NCBI GenBank assembly: GCA_004519485.1
Contig: CP038119.1
Span: 310,001-374,000, forward strand
DNA: 64,000 nt
Direction: 5' to 3'
Origin: Nannochloropsis oceanica
Lineage: Eukaryota; Sar; Eustigmatophyceae; Eustigmatales; Monodopsidaceae
Part shown: positions 11,240-22,100 of the stretch, one piece after another
Position numbering within the stretch: position 1 is the first letter of the stretch
Layout of the letters: each line of letters begins with the position of its first letter
Notes under the pieces: model-generated
Seen by the model: only the letters and a program-made list of their open reading frames with translations
Told to the model about the DNA's origin: nothing
Database searches by the model: none
Program-made: the position numbers and the translations under genes

Positions 11240-12693
11240 ATGTCCCAGAATGGAGCCAAGAACGAGGAGGATAAAAGAGGAGACAACGCGGACACCAAGA
11301 ATCCCTTCACTCGCTATTGTACGCTTGATTGGTGATGTATGGGTAGTGGGACGGGGGGCATGAGTGGGGTATGACGGCCATGCAATTCTTTCCTTCTCCA
11401 GCGGCACCAAGCAACCCGAAGAGAATCTGTGAAAAGCATGTCCCACTTGAACTTAGATGCGACAATTGCCATGTATTAGATACGTGCTACACACCATGCT
11501 ATAAACGTCTACTACAATCTCTCCCCCAAAACACAGACGCCCAGCTCCTCCACCAGCAAAACATGATGCAAGACACGGTTCGTACGGGAACCTACCAAAA
11601 CGCTTTCCTGACTCACAAGATTGATTTTCAGGATAAGGTCGTGCTGGACGTTGGCACAGGTTCAGGTATTCTGGCATTTTTTGCCGTGCAAGCAGGGGCT
11701 CGGCTGGTGTATGCGGCCGAGGCGAGCGGGATGGCGAAGCATGCCGAGACGCTTGTAAAAAGGAACGGGATGGAGGGCAAGATTATCGTGGTCAACAAAG
11801 TCGTGGAAGAAATGGAATTACCGGAGAAGGTTGATATTATCGTCTCAGAGCCGATTGGCTTTATGTTGGTGCATGAGAGAATGATCGAGACGTACCTCGT
11901 GGCACGGGACAAATGGCTCAAGCCCGGGGGGCTCATGTTCCCGAATGCAGGGGAGATTGTCATGTGCCCCTTCACGGACGAAAATTTGTACAATGAGCAA
12001 TTGGCCAAAACATCGTTTTGGTCGTCATCCACTGATTTCTATGGCATGGACTTGACGAGTCTGACGGAAGCGGCCCTGGCTGAATTCTTCGCGCAGCCAG
12101 TGGTTGGGTATTTTTATCCTGCTTGTCTCCTTGCTCCCACGGCGCCGAAGCGGTACCGGGTAGATTTCACGACGGTAAGTTGCGAGGAATTGAAGGCGTT
12201 TGAGGTGCCTTATTCGTTTGTGGGGGAAAAAACGGCGATAATGCATGGGATGGGTTGTTGGTTTGACATAGAATTTGCGGGCTCGGAAAAGAGTGGGGCG
12301 GGGCCTGTGGTGCTTTCAACGAGCCCAGCAGCGCGCGGAACGCATTGGTATCAGTGTCGATTGCTTTTGCCGCAGCCAATTGCGATTAATCGGGGGCAGA
12401 CAGTGAGTGGCTCTTTGAAGTTTGAGGCGAACGATCAGTACTCATATGACTTAATGTTCATGGCCCGGTTGGATGGCACAGGGATAGAGTGTGCGTCGAC
12501 GATCCATTTGCAGGATCAAAGCTATCAGTATTTAAGTCATCCTGTCGCGCCAGTTGTACCCGTGGTGCCGGGGGTGGTGGGGGGAGGAGGGGAGGACCTT
12601 ACAGCGGGGTTGGGAGGAGGAGGGCTAGGTGCTGTGAGAGGAGGAGGAGGGGTAGCTGGAGATTGGCCAGCAGCAATGAACACGACGGGTTGA
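11240..12693 (+). CDS. PRMT4: Type I protein arginine methyltransferase (CARM1/PRMT4 family)
   Basis: Two exons, 11240-11318 and 11537-12693, 411 residues. It makes asymmetric dimethylarginine on histone H3 and other nuclear proteins with S-adenosylmethionine. The acceptor at 11536/11537 joins NPFTRY to YAQLLHQQNMMQDTVRTGTY, the PRMT4 signature; the larger upstream open frame that starts at 11371 is intron. Rossmann fold: VVLDVGTGSGILAFFAVQAG, then E of YAAEAS; the double-E loop is SEPIGFMLVHERMIE; the THW loop is THWYQCRLL. The beta-barrel and dimerisation arm are present (YGMDLTSL, QPVVGYF). The N-terminal PH-like domain of animal CARM1 is absent or very short (about 27 residues before the core). 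The C-terminal tail of about 50 residues is Gly/Val-rich low complexity. Confidence 0.93.
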
Positions 12694-13124
12694 AAGGATC
12701 AGAAAGACAGAGTAAAGGTGCTTGAAAAGAGACTGTGCGCAGCAGTAGGGATAGGGCAAGGCGAAGGAGGTTGGCAGAGCTTGAAGCATTTGGCCGAGGA
12801 GGAAACGCATGCGCAGCATTGTAGAGTACCTGAAACAAAGATAGGGCGAAATCAAATAGCTGCGAAAGAGTTGCAAAAAGAAATATACGAATACACACAC
12901 ATGAGAAAAAAAGGTGGGAGGCCTCATGCGCCAACAGCCGTTGCAGTAACCGTTGCTTTGTGAATTTTCCTCCATCAGTGCCCTTCTCTTGCCCCCTTTT
13001 GGGACCTACCCACACGCTTTTTTTCGCCCAGCACTGAGTGCCCCCAAAATATGCCACGCATAGAATTAATTTTGTCGTGACAGTCATAATCACAGATCGA
13101 CGACCGGGCGCTCTACGAAGGAAT
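12694..13124. other. Intergenic gap, PRMT4 to CFAP52
   Basis: About 430 bases, no gene seen. Frames crossing it on the minus strand are antisense to the Gly-rich PRMT4 tail and look accidental. It should hold the PRMT4 terminator and CFAP52 promoter. Confidence 0.5.
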
Positions 13125-15266
13125 ATGATTTCTGCCCCGGCGGCCGCAGCCGCAAGCATGGCCGTTTCTTCTACCGCCACCAAAGCCTCGCCCTTGATTT
13201 TGGAAGGCATGATGGGCTTCAATGGCCGAGTGCACAATGGTCTGCACTACACACCTCAAGGCACTCACACAGTCTATCCTTTGGGGTCTATGGTCATTGT
13301 TCAAAATTTGATAACGGACCAGCAATGTTTTTTGCAGGGCCACACGGGCATTTCTGTGAGTGCCCTGGCCATTTCGCAGGACGGCAGGCGCCTGGCCACG
13401 GGTGAGCAAGGCGTCACTCCTGGAAGTAAGGCTGAAATCTGCGTTTGGGATTTGGAAGGTGCCCAGGCCCTGGCTGGGGATGTCCCGTCTTCTCCCGATG
13501 ACGAGACCAAAAACCGTCTCCACACAGATCGCCTTATTATTTTTCGCCTTCGGCAGCACCTGGGAAAAGTACAAGCCCTCGATTTTTCATGCGATGGTTC
13601 CTATTTGGGAAGCGTGGGAGGCCAGGACGACAATACGGTGATTGTGTGGGACTTGCGGGATCTGCGACCGGTGCCGGCGCAACAGGAAGCTCGACGGTCC
13701 TCTTCCTCCTCCACTACGATGCCTTCTATGTGCGCCTGGTCCCGCGTCGTGTGCGCCGCCCGAGGTTCGGACGATATGACACTATGCTTACAATGGTTGC
13801 ACGGTCGTAACGATCGTTTTGTAACCGGAGGCTATTTTTCGTTGCGTGTCTGGCAAGTGGATGTGGAGACGCCCAAGATGCATTACATGGAGGCCGCGAT
13901 GGGAACTTTGCGTCGACAGTACAGCTGCTTGGCCATCTCCCCCAACGACAAGCTCTGCTATTGTGGGACTCATACGGGTGATTTGGTGCGCGTCCGTATC
14001 GATCGTGACCCCATCCCGTGCTCCTACAACGAGCCTGATATGGTCCGACCCATTCTGGACGTCGTTTCGATCATTAAGTTCCAAAGGGGGATTAAGGCGC
14101 TGGCCTGCTTCACAAATCCGGGCACGGGTAACATGAATGTCCTCGTTGGTGCAGGAGATGGGAAAGTCGCCGTGATGGCACCGGGTACCCTTAAAGTGGT
14201 GGCCGGCAAGTCCGCACAACTACTTGGTGGTGTCACATCATTGGCGGTGGCACCGGACGGAGCAGGTTTTTTGGCTGCGACAGACCAGTCGAATCGGTTT
14301 TATCTTACATTCCGGGACTTTGTACCGGGGCTGAGAGGTACTTGTCATTATGCTCCCATCAACCGCTTGGTCTTTCCGGCGCACTGTTCCGAACTTATTT
14401 TGACGTGCTCGATGAACGACATCAGAGTGTGGAATGTTGCGTTGCGACAGGAATTGCTTCGGATCCAAGTTCCTAATTTGGAAGCCAAGACTGTGGCTAT
14501 TACGCCCAAAGGCAGCACCATCTTGAGCGGATGGAGCGATGGCAAGGTGCGCGCATTTTACCCCGAGAGTGGCAAGCTCAAGTTTGTCATCAACAATGCC
14601 CACACAGAGGGCGCGGTGACTGCATTGGCTGTGTGCCATGACGCTGACGAGGCTTCCCCACCCTGGAGGGTGGTAACGGGGGGGGAAGACGGGCGCGTAC
14701 GATTGTGGCACATGGCTTCCGCGCAGCAGACTATGGCTTTCTCGGCAAAGGATCACAGAGCGGCCGTGACATCTCTTAACATTACGCGCGATAACCGTCA
14801 GTGCGTGAGTGCCTCAGCCGACGGCTCTTGTATTGTCTGGAATCTGCTCGCGCAGACGCGGTTGGTTGCTGTTTTCGAACCCACCCTGTACGAAGCGGCG
14901 CTGTTCCACCCCGACAATTCCCAGCTCTTGACTTGCGGGACTAATCATCACATTACGTATTACAACGCTTACGACGGCTCTTCCATTAGAGTGCTTGAAG
15001 GAGGAGAGGATGCAGTCGTGGCCTTGGACATTGTGGCAGGCGGGGAAGTCTTCGTCTCAGGAGGCGCGGATAAATTGGTGAAAGTTTGGGCTTACGATGA
15101 AGGGGTGGTGCTTCGCACAGGCCACGGGCACAGTGGGCCTGTCCAGGATGTGAAGGTCAGCCCGGACGAGCGTCGCGTGGTATCAGTGGGGAAGGAAGGA
15201 GGAATTTTCATTTGGCGTTTGGCGGGGAACGCCGGGACGGAGGTCGCCATATCCGGGGCAGTGTAG
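13125..15266 (+). CDS. CFAP52: Cilia- and flagella-associated protein 52 (WDR16), WD40 repeat protein
   Basis: Single exon, 713 residues from the first in-frame ATG (13125; the frame runs further upstream only from a GTG). CFAP52 is a doublet-microtubule inner protein of motile axonemes. It is built of two WD40 propellers. Recognition runs over the full length: LEGMMGFNGRVHNGLHYTP near the start, then VYPLGSMVIVQNL, FLQGHTGISVSALAIS, the ICVWDLEG blade, LGSVGGQDDNTVIVWDLRD, CYCGTHTGDLVRV, TCSMNDIRVWNVALRQELLR, LSGWSDGKVRAFYPESGKL, SASADGSCIVWNLLAQTRL and SGGADKLVKVWAYDEG. The same order occurs in animal WDR16. It is somewhat longer than the usual roughly 620 residues because of an Ala-rich N-terminus and loop insertions. 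There is no sign of decay, which argues that motile cilia (or another use of this protein) are kept. Confidence 0.93.
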   Translation: MISAPAAAAASMAVSSTATKASPLILEGMMGFNGRVHNGLHYTPQGTHTVYPLGSMVIVQNLITDQQCFLQGHTGISVSALAISQDGRRLATGEQGVTPGSKAEICVWDLEGAQALAGDVPSSPDDETKNRLHTDRLIIFRLRQHLGKVQALDFSCDGSYLGSVGGQDDNTVIVWDLRDLRPVPAQQEARRSSSSSTTMPSMCAWSRVVCAARGSDDMTLCLQWLHGRNDRFVTGGYFSLRVWQVDVETPKMHYMEAAMGTLRRQYSCLAISPNDKLCYCGTHTGDLVRVRIDRDPIPCSYNEPDMVRPILDVVSIIKFQRGIKALACFTNPGTGNMNVLVGAGDGKVAVMAPGTLKVVAGKSAQLLGGVTSLAVAPDGAGFLAATDQSNRFYLTFRDFVPGLRGTCHYAPINRLVFPAHCSELILTCSMNDIRVWNVALRQELLRIQVPNLEAKTVAITPKGSTILSGWSDGKVRAFYPESGKLKFVINNAHTEGAVTALAVCHDADEASPPWRVVTGGEDGRVRLWHMASAQQTMAFSAKDHRAAVTSLNITRDNRQCVSASADGSCIVWNLLAQTRLVAVFEPTLYEAALFHPDNSQLLTCGTNHHITYYNAYDGSSIRVLEGGEDAVVALDIVAGGEVFVSGGADKLVKVWAYDEGVVLRTGHGHSGPVQDVKVSPDERRVVSVGKEGGIFIWRLAGNAGTEVAISGAV

Positions 15267-15485
15267 AGTATGAGGCGAGGGTTGTGCGTGTTAGCAATTA
15301 ACGGAATTTTGGGATCGTTATGAGCGATTGACCAAGGCAACGAAGAAAGGGAGGAAAGGAAGTTTATGTTCAAAACGAAGGGAGGTATGTAAAGAAGAAA
15401 CGACAACCGTTAAATTAATTATACCAAATTTACAACATTTTTTTTAGCGACATTTTGAGTTTCTCCCCCTACTTTTTCCATCTTT

Positions 15486-16424
15486 CTATGCGAGCATAAA
15501 TATCCGGCTGGCAATGTCTGTCACCATCCATCCAATTCCATCCTCAAGTCCTTGACCTGTCACAGCACTACACCCCACAATCGTCCAATGCCGCCCTTTC
15601 GTGAACGCCTCACTTTCCAAACCCAAGGCATGCGCAATCTCCCCCACCGCCAAGGCCCCATGTAAATCCTGCTTATTAGCCAATATCAAAAGTGAAGCCC
15701 CTGCGAGCTTCTCTTGATGTAACAACGCATGCAGCTCCATCTTACATATTTCTAGTCGACGGCGATCGGCACTATCCACCACCCAGACCAAGCCATCAGT
15801 CGCTTCAAAGTAATTGCGCCAGTACGAGCGAATGGTTTGTTGTCCTCCGACGTCCCACACGTTGAGGACATATCCTTGACATTCGAGGGTCTTGATGTTA
15901 AAGCCCAAAGTTGGCTCGATGGTGCTGATTTCCTCACCGTTAAATTTCTAGGGTGGGGAGAAGAGGAGACGAGGGGAAGGAGGCGAGGGGAAAAGGAAAA
16001 AAGGGGTTAGGGGTGTGTCCTGCTGATGAGGAAAAAAAAGAGTTTGAGAAATTTAAGGACATGACAAACTTGGTGGCTATTTCGCTGGTCTAGATGGGCA
16101 GACATGCCAGTCACACTTTCCATGATCCTCTACTTCCCGATTTCTCATGTCCTCCACCTCCCCGCACTCGCATCCCTTCCCTGGCCGTTCTCACCTTAAG
16201 TATTGTCGTCTTGCCGGCGTTGTCCAGACCCAGGATGAGCAGACGCATCTCTTTCTCCTTTTGCTTCACCTTCTGCAGTGGTGGGATGGAACGGGAGGAG
16301 TAAAAAGTGGGAGGGAAAGGCGTGAGAAGCAGGAGATGGCGGGGCTGTGACACGAGCCTGTGGACATAAGTACTTTGAAGTACACATCCACCTCACGTAC
16401 CTTGAGTATGGAAAGCAAGCCCAT
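15486..16424 (-). CDS. ARL2: ARF-like small GTPase ARL2
   Basis: Three exons read on the minus strand: 16424-16401 (8 codons), 16272-16195 and 15947-15486; 187 residues. The junctions give MGLLSILK, then [20 protein letters not shown], then [20 protein letters not shown]2 regulates tubulin folding cofactors (TBCD), mitochondria and cargo release with its effectors. All G motifs are present: GLDNAGKT (P-loop, about 23-30), Thr of the switch I segment PTLGFN, WDVGGQ (switch II), NKQD and [26 protein letters not shown] and [13 protein letters not shown] are ARL2-like rather than ARL3 or ARF. The length equals the usual 184-187. Introns 1 and 2 are 128 and 247 nt with GT-AG ends. The gene is convergent with CFAP52 (219-nt gap) and divergent from the UFD1-UBX gene. 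Confidence 0.94.
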
Positions 16425-16907
16425 AGTGCTGAAATGTGGCGGAGTTGTGTGTGTGGGTGATAGCGGGAGGGGATGGGAAAGATGGAGTCGGAGTCGAATG
16501 CGATAGCTTACAGCCAAACTATTCCCCGGGCAAAAGAGAATTGCAAATATATCTGTGACGGGGGTGATGGTGGGCGTGTGGGTAGATTTGTAGCTTTGAT
16601 ATGAGCGTAAAAAGAGGACAAAGTTTTGTTCCACCGCTGGAGATGGAAGAACGAGAATGATGACGATATGCTACGCAACGTCTTCGCGTGTTCGAGAATG
16701 TCTCTCTCACTCCACACAACACATTCACTGACAGGTTCACCGCCAGCAGCGGCAATATAGACGACGTCTTGGTCTGTCTGCCATTTCGTGATTTCCCACC
16801 CCTTCTGGTCTAGTCGTCGGCCTCTTCTCCGTCTCCACACCCCAGCAAGCCTCACCTCACTCGTTCAAAGTACGCCCCACTCGTCCAACCCGCCGAAACT
16901 GAAAACC
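16425..16907. promoter_or_regulatory. Divergent promoter region, ARL2 / UFD1-UBX
   Basis: 483 bases lie between two start codons pointing away from each other, so both promoters and 5' UTRs must be here. No TATA box or named element is confidently recognised. The half next to the UFD1-UBX gene is C/T-rich. Confidence 0.5.
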
Positions 16908-18524
16908 ATGGACTTCGACCGCAGCGTTTCCAAGCTCAAAAAGGAGCAGGAGAAGCGACGGGCTGAAGCATTGCGCAAGGCGGAACGGTACGTCGCTATG
17001 TGTGTATGTACGTCCTTCCTTCTCAAGCCTCCCTAACTGTGACCTCAAGCTCTGTGCTGGTTCCGTGAACGCACCGCATTAACTATCCTCATTCCTTATA
17101 CCCCGGTCCCACATTTCATTAGTGAACGCAAAGCTCAAGAAGAGGCCCAAAGGCAGCACGCCCTCATCCAACAAGCCGTTGAAACCCGGCGTCGGGAACA
17201 ACTTGAAAAGGAAGAGCACGACAGGCTCGCCGTAGAAGAAGAACGGAGGATCACTGCGGGCATTAACTATAGCGTGGCTCTACTTCCCTTTGAAGTTGAG
17301 GGAGAGGGTGACAAGATCACTCTTCCACCAAGCGCCCTGGAAAGTTTGAGCAAGCAAGACGCCCTGGCCCACGGACCGATGTTGTTTCAGCTTTTCCTGG
17401 TCTCTCCTACATCAGCAGCAACAACAGCAGGAGCCAGAGGGGGCGGAGGAGGAGAAAAGGCAGGGCTGCCGCCAGGGGCGAGGAAGACACATGCAGGGGT
17501 GTTGGAATTCTCGGCAGAGGAGGGAACGGTGGGCTTACCACTCAAAGTTCGCAAGAGCCTTTTAGGGGGCGTTGGTGGTAGTGGTGGTGGTACTGTTGCT
17601 GGGGAAGAATTGAAGAAAGGACAGGGGGGAGGAGGAGAGGGTTTGTGGAATATAGTTGGGTGTATGGTCCGTGTCAAATACATTCGGTTGGAGAAAGGCA
17701 GGTATGCCAAGTTTCAGCCCAAGACGGGGGGGCTATCGCAAGTCCCTGAACTGAAGGGAATGCTGGAAATGAATTTACTGAAGCACTCCACTTTGACCAA
17801 AGGCGATCTATTGCAGGTCTGGTACAGGGGCAAGTGCTTCGATTTAAAGGTAACTGAGTTGGAGCCTATAGAGGCAATGGGCTTGCATGCAGTGACGGTG
17901 ATCGATACGGATCTAACGGTTGATGTGGACGTGCCGGAGGAGCAGGTGGAGAAGGAAAAGGAGCGAGGGACGGAGTTGGGGAGGACTTCAAGAGGCGGAG
18001 GCCACTCTGTGGGTGAAGCGATGGGGAATGAGGTCTCACCACTACGGATGTTGGGGGGGAGTAGCAGCATAAGTGGTCGTGGAGGAGGCGGAGGAGGCGG
18101 AGGAGGTGGAGGAGGCGGGGGCGGAGGGAAGAAGCTGGGGGGCAGTGGGACAACCCCGACGAGAAATGCGACTTCAGAAGAAGGCGTGGACGAACCAGAA
18201 AATGCCCGTAGCGCGATAACGAGACACATGAAAATGGATGCCCTTGGGTTGGAACCGACCGAGAGTGAAGAGGGGGTGATTAGCTTGGTGGTGCGAAAGC
18301 CAGATGGGTCTGTGAAGAGCAGACTCTTCCGAAAGCACCAGCCTTTCCAGGACGTGTTTCGTTTTGTTGATGCCTTTTCTGTGTCCGACGAAAAGAGTTA
18401 CCGCTTGGTCACTCGCTTTCCACGGCGGGTGTTTTGTGCGGTTGAGACGGTGGGCCAGAGCGTCGAGGAGGTTTTGGGGCCAGGGACGGGGAAGAAGGAG
18501 ATGCTCATGTACGAGGCGTGTTGA
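16908..18524 (+). CDS. UFD1 N-terminal domain / UBX domain fusion protein
   Basis: Two exons, 16908-16987 and 17123-18524, 493 residues. Residues 1-72 form a charged coiled coil (SVSKLKKEQEKRRAEALRK and so on). About 74-290 matches the UFD1 N-terminal double-psi barrel region (ITLPPSALESLSKQDA, GPMLFQLFLV, VLEFSAEEGTVGLPLKVRKS, VRVKYIRLEKGRYAKFQP, LLKHSTLTKGDLLQVWYRGK), with low-complexity inserts. An 18-Gly tract follows. About 411-490 reads as a UBX domain, the Cdc48/p97-binding ubiquitin fold: LVVRKPDGSVKSRLF, FRFVDAF, and YRLVTRFPRRVF with the FPR motif. Both ends would therefore engage the Cdc48 system: the UFD1 barrel can bind ubiquitin and UBX can bind Cdc48. This differs from canonical UFD1, which has an NPL4-binding tail instead of UBX, so it is likely a Cdc48 adaptor rather than the core UFD1 subunit. 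Confidence 0.85.
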
Positions 18525-19144
18525 GCGGGGAAGGAGGGAAAGAGGGCATAGCAATGTAGTGTGCATAGAGCGACGAAGGGGTAGCAGTACATATTTATTG
18601 CGGCAAAGTAAAACAATTAAAAAAAAAAGAAATACAATTAAAAAAAAAACGAGACTAAGAAGTTGAGTATCGTGGGTGGTACGTAAAACAGCTTTTGAAT
18701 ACATATTTCGCGCCCATGCCATGCCGCATTGCTTCACCATTCAATTCATGTCGAATTAGAACGTAAGGTTTGACGCATTTACACAGACACAGATACGGCA
18801 CATTCAGCAGCCTCATGACGTACTCGGGTATGACTTTCTTGGACTGCTCGGTGGCGTCTGCTTTTTGCCGTTGCAAGGTTTCCCCCGCTTCTGGTTGCTC
18901 GCTGCCGCGTTTTTGGCGAAGGTCTTGTTCACACAGCACTGCAGGAACGACCCCACAACATGCAGAGCAGTAGTGGCAGTCGAAGAGGCACAAGCAGGTG
19001 GTGACGCGCTTGCCTCTGTGCCCCGCGCGGTTGGCTATCCGTCAACGCATTGCCTGAGGCGCCATCGAAAAGCTGTGGCATCATCATCACCCATCTCATC
19101 CAAACCCTTCCCGCCCGCCACACCATATACAACACAGAACACCA
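18525..19144. other. Gap between UFD1-UBX and CLASP, with two A-rich runs
   Basis: 620 bases. Poly-A-like runs at about 18618-18650 probably mark 3' UTR/terminator sequence of the UFD1-UBX gene. Most of the rest is spanned by a minus-strand open frame listed separately. The CLASP promoter must overlap its upstream part. Confidence 0.5.
18655..19035 (-). CDS. Possible small Cys-rich protein, unrecognised
   Basis: A minus-strand frame is open from about 19035 to a stop at 18655 (about 126 codons) with no in-frame ATG near its start, so it would need an upstream exon; a TAG acceptor lies inside it at about 19038-19030. It reads as a mixed sequence rather than microsatellite: a basic start (RAGHRGKRVTT), a Cys-dense segment (CLCLFDCHYCSACC), a charged helix (LRQKRGSEQPEAGETLQ) and a Cys/aromatic end (YLCLCKCVKPYVL). 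I recognise no family. It would lie tail-to-tail with UFD1-UBX and overlap the CLASP promoter, so it may equally be a chance frame. Low confidence. Confidence 0.28.
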   Translation of the reverse strand, partial: ANRAGHRGKRVTTCLCLFDCHYCSACCGVVPAVLCEQDLRQKRGSEQPEAGETLQRQKADATEQSKKVIPEYVMRLLNVPYLCLCKCVKPYVLIRHELNGEAMRHGMGAKYVFKSCFTYHPRYSTS

Positions 19145-22100
19145 ATGGATGACCCCACGGCCACCAAGTGGGAGGATTCCCTTAGCAAAACAACACTGAC
19201 AGACTTCCCCACGTCTCCTACCGCTGTGGCTTTCGCTGCCGCCACATCTCGCTACCCTACATCGCACCCGCAGCAGCAGCAGCAGCAGCAGCAGCAACAA
19301 GAAAGCCCAAAAACCCGCCTGGCGGAGCTGTCCTTCCTCAAGTCAACCTTGCAACATGAAGCATGGTTTTTGCCGGAAGATTGGGAGGAGAGCGTGTTGG
19401 GTCAGATCTTGGGGGGGCTACGATGTGAGAACTCTTCGCAAGTCTGCTTGCAAGCGTTGGAATGCCTCTTGTCTTTGGTCCCTCAATTGAACTACTACGA
19501 ACTCACCCCCTTCACAAAGGAGCTCGCCACTTCCGTCAGTGACGTGTTGGGAGACTCGCGGCCCTCGGTGCGAGAACGGGCACAGGATGTACTGTCGTTG
19601 TTAGTGAGCCAGGTCGGTGGAGGGGTAGTTGCCGTGTTGGAGGGCCTCCGTCCCGCCCTTAACCACCGCAATCCGCGTCTTAGGCAAGAGGTCGCCAAAT
19701 TCTTATCAGGAAAGTTATTTATGTTGTTGCCTGCGGTAATGGATGGGGGTGGGGAGGGAGGGGAGGAACGGCAGTTGTTGCTGGAGGCGTTAGTGCCTTT
19801 AGCGGCGGATGCGAATTCGGAGGTGAGGGCCATGGCGATGGAGGGCTTAGAGCAAGTGTTGAGAAGCGAAGAAGAAGGGAAAAAGGGCGAGGTGTTAACG
19901 GAATTGGAGAACATAGGATTAAGAGCGCCAATGGTAAAGCAGCTTCAGCAGGTTTTGAATTACGGAGGAGGAGGAGAGTTTGCTGAGAGTGGTGGCACCC
20001 AGGCGAGCAGGAGCAGCAGCAGCAGCAGCAGCAGCAGCGACGACGACTTTCTGCTTGGGGGGAATGGTCCATCGATGGCCATCCACCAACTCCCAACTAC
20101 AGCCGCCGTACAATCTTCTACTATCACCACAACCAGCAGCAACGTGAATGCCCCTAGCCGCATGGCTGTGCGTGACCCCACTGGAACCAGCAGAAGCAGC
20201 AGCAGCAATACCAACAGCAACAGCAACAAGGGAGAAAAAGAGTGCCGAATTTCAGAGCATGTAGAAGCAACTAGCGAGGTCGTTCCTTTCCCTGTGCGAG
20301 ATGAGCGGGATCTGCAAGAAAGCTTGAGCCGCATTTCAACCGGCCTGGCCGCCTCGGAGGACCAATGGCAAGCGCGCGTAGAGGCCTTACAGCGGCTGCA
20401 GGGGCTAGCGGTGGGAGGCGCGGGGAAGTTTGCCTCCTTTGTCCCTGCAGTGAAGGGGATGCAGCAGCTTGTGGCTTCGCAGATTGGGAGCCTGAGAAGC
20501 ACCTTGTCGAGAGAGGGGTGTGTTACCGTGGCGATTCTCGCGCAGGTCTTGGGAGATGATTTCTTGCCCTTGGCTGAGCTGTGGGGGGTGGTCATTTTGA
20601 AGACGACACAGATGAACATTTCGGTCATGGCGCTGAGCGCTGACATGTGCTTGAGGTGTGTGGTGTGCTGCACCCGTGTCGGGTTTCCGCGGCTGGTGCC
20701 TGTGTTGGCGGAGGGAGGGGAGAGGTCGAAGAATGATACGGAGAGACTGCGGTGTGTGACGGCCTTGATGCTCGCGTTGTGGTTGTGGGAGGAGCAGGCA
20801 TTTGAGAAGAGCATGGAGGGGGTGGGGAGAACACTCAAGGCTGCAGTTGCGGATAAAAAGGAACCAGTTCGAGTGGCGGCACGATTGTGTTTCTGGGCAT
20901 TTCACCGCAAGTTCCCTCTAGCGGCCGAAGCGGTCTTGGACTCCCTGGACGGGAACAGGCAAAAGATCCTGAGGAAGGAAAGAGGGATGTTGACGTCTGC
21001 GGCGGTGTCTCCTCTGATCCCGACGCAGCGATATCACATCGTGAGCCAGTACAGCGCCAACAAGCTTCCCGTCCCTTCCTCCTCCTCTTGCTTCTCCTCT
21101 GCTGCTGCCGAGACCGCTAACAGCAGCAGGAGTGCGAATGGACAAGCCCCGCACCCAAAAGCAGTGGAGGCAACCACGACAGTAAAAGGACCGCCATCAG
21201 AAGCAGTAGCAGCAGCAGCAACAGCGCCAGCCTCCTCTGCCATGTCCCGGGGCCCGCACCGTCGACAAAGTCTGTCGTGTGGTGGTGCCCTCCGAGTCGC
21301 CGCTCCTCAAGCCAAGGTCAACCCTGCTGGTGCTGGTGCTGGTGCTGGTGCTGGTGGCGGCACGCTGTCCGCAGCAGTAGCAGGAGCTGGGGGCGAAGAA
21401 GGGAGCGGAGGAGGAAGGGTTTCGTCCTCTGGGGTCCCACCGCACCGTGGCAATCCTCACAACAAGCTGCCTAAGGCGCCTACGAGCCACCTTCCTCTCG
21501 GTCCTCTTCCTCCCTCAGGCCCTCCTTCCTCAAAAACAGCAACAGAAAGCGGCGTTTCCTGTTCCTCCTCCTCCTCGTCTACTGCTGCTGCTCCTCCCTT
21601 GGCGCCCCCCCCAGCTCGCCGTTTGAGTATCTCAGGCCCTCTCCGCATCATGCGGCCAACCCCAAGCACGCCTGCAGGGATTGCTCGAGCAGTTGCGTGC
21701 AGCACCAATGGCAGCAGCAGCAGCAGCGGCAGTGAAGCACCGCCCACTGTCCCCGATTCCGCTGCCGCTGCAACTACTGCTGCTCCAGCTCCTGCTCATG
21801 CAATTCCCACCCTCCCTCCTGGATCAGGGAATCCTAAAAAGAAGTGGGAGAGTATATTGCGTGATGCTGACTCTTCGGCGTGGAACGAACGCGTCCGCTG
21901 CTTGGAAGACGCCACAGCTAAAATACGCCTCATGATCGATGCTTCCTCGACCGCATCCTCCCTCGCTTCCTCCCTAGATTCCTCTGCCTCCTCATCCTCT
22001 TCCTCTTCCATCTCCCCTTCCCACTCCATCGTCATTTCGTCAGAAGAAACTGTTCTCCTCACTCGTGTCCTCTTCACCGTTGTACGTCACCTCTCGGACG

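Noticed and set aside
11371-11536. Upstream in-frame extension of PRMT4 (acceptor at 11400 instead of 11536)
   Set aside because: Would insert a Cys-rich segment between TRY and the conserved LLHQQNMMQD; the acceptor at 11536 restores the family sequence YAQLLHQQNMMQD exactly.
13038-13124. Upstream extension of CFAP52
   Set aside because: Starts from GTG only; the first in-frame ATG is 13125 and no conserved residues precede it.
16094-16353. Separate plus-strand gene inside ARL2
   Set aside because: Covers ARL2 exon 2 and introns antisense; the ARL2 three-exon model explains the conserved sequence.
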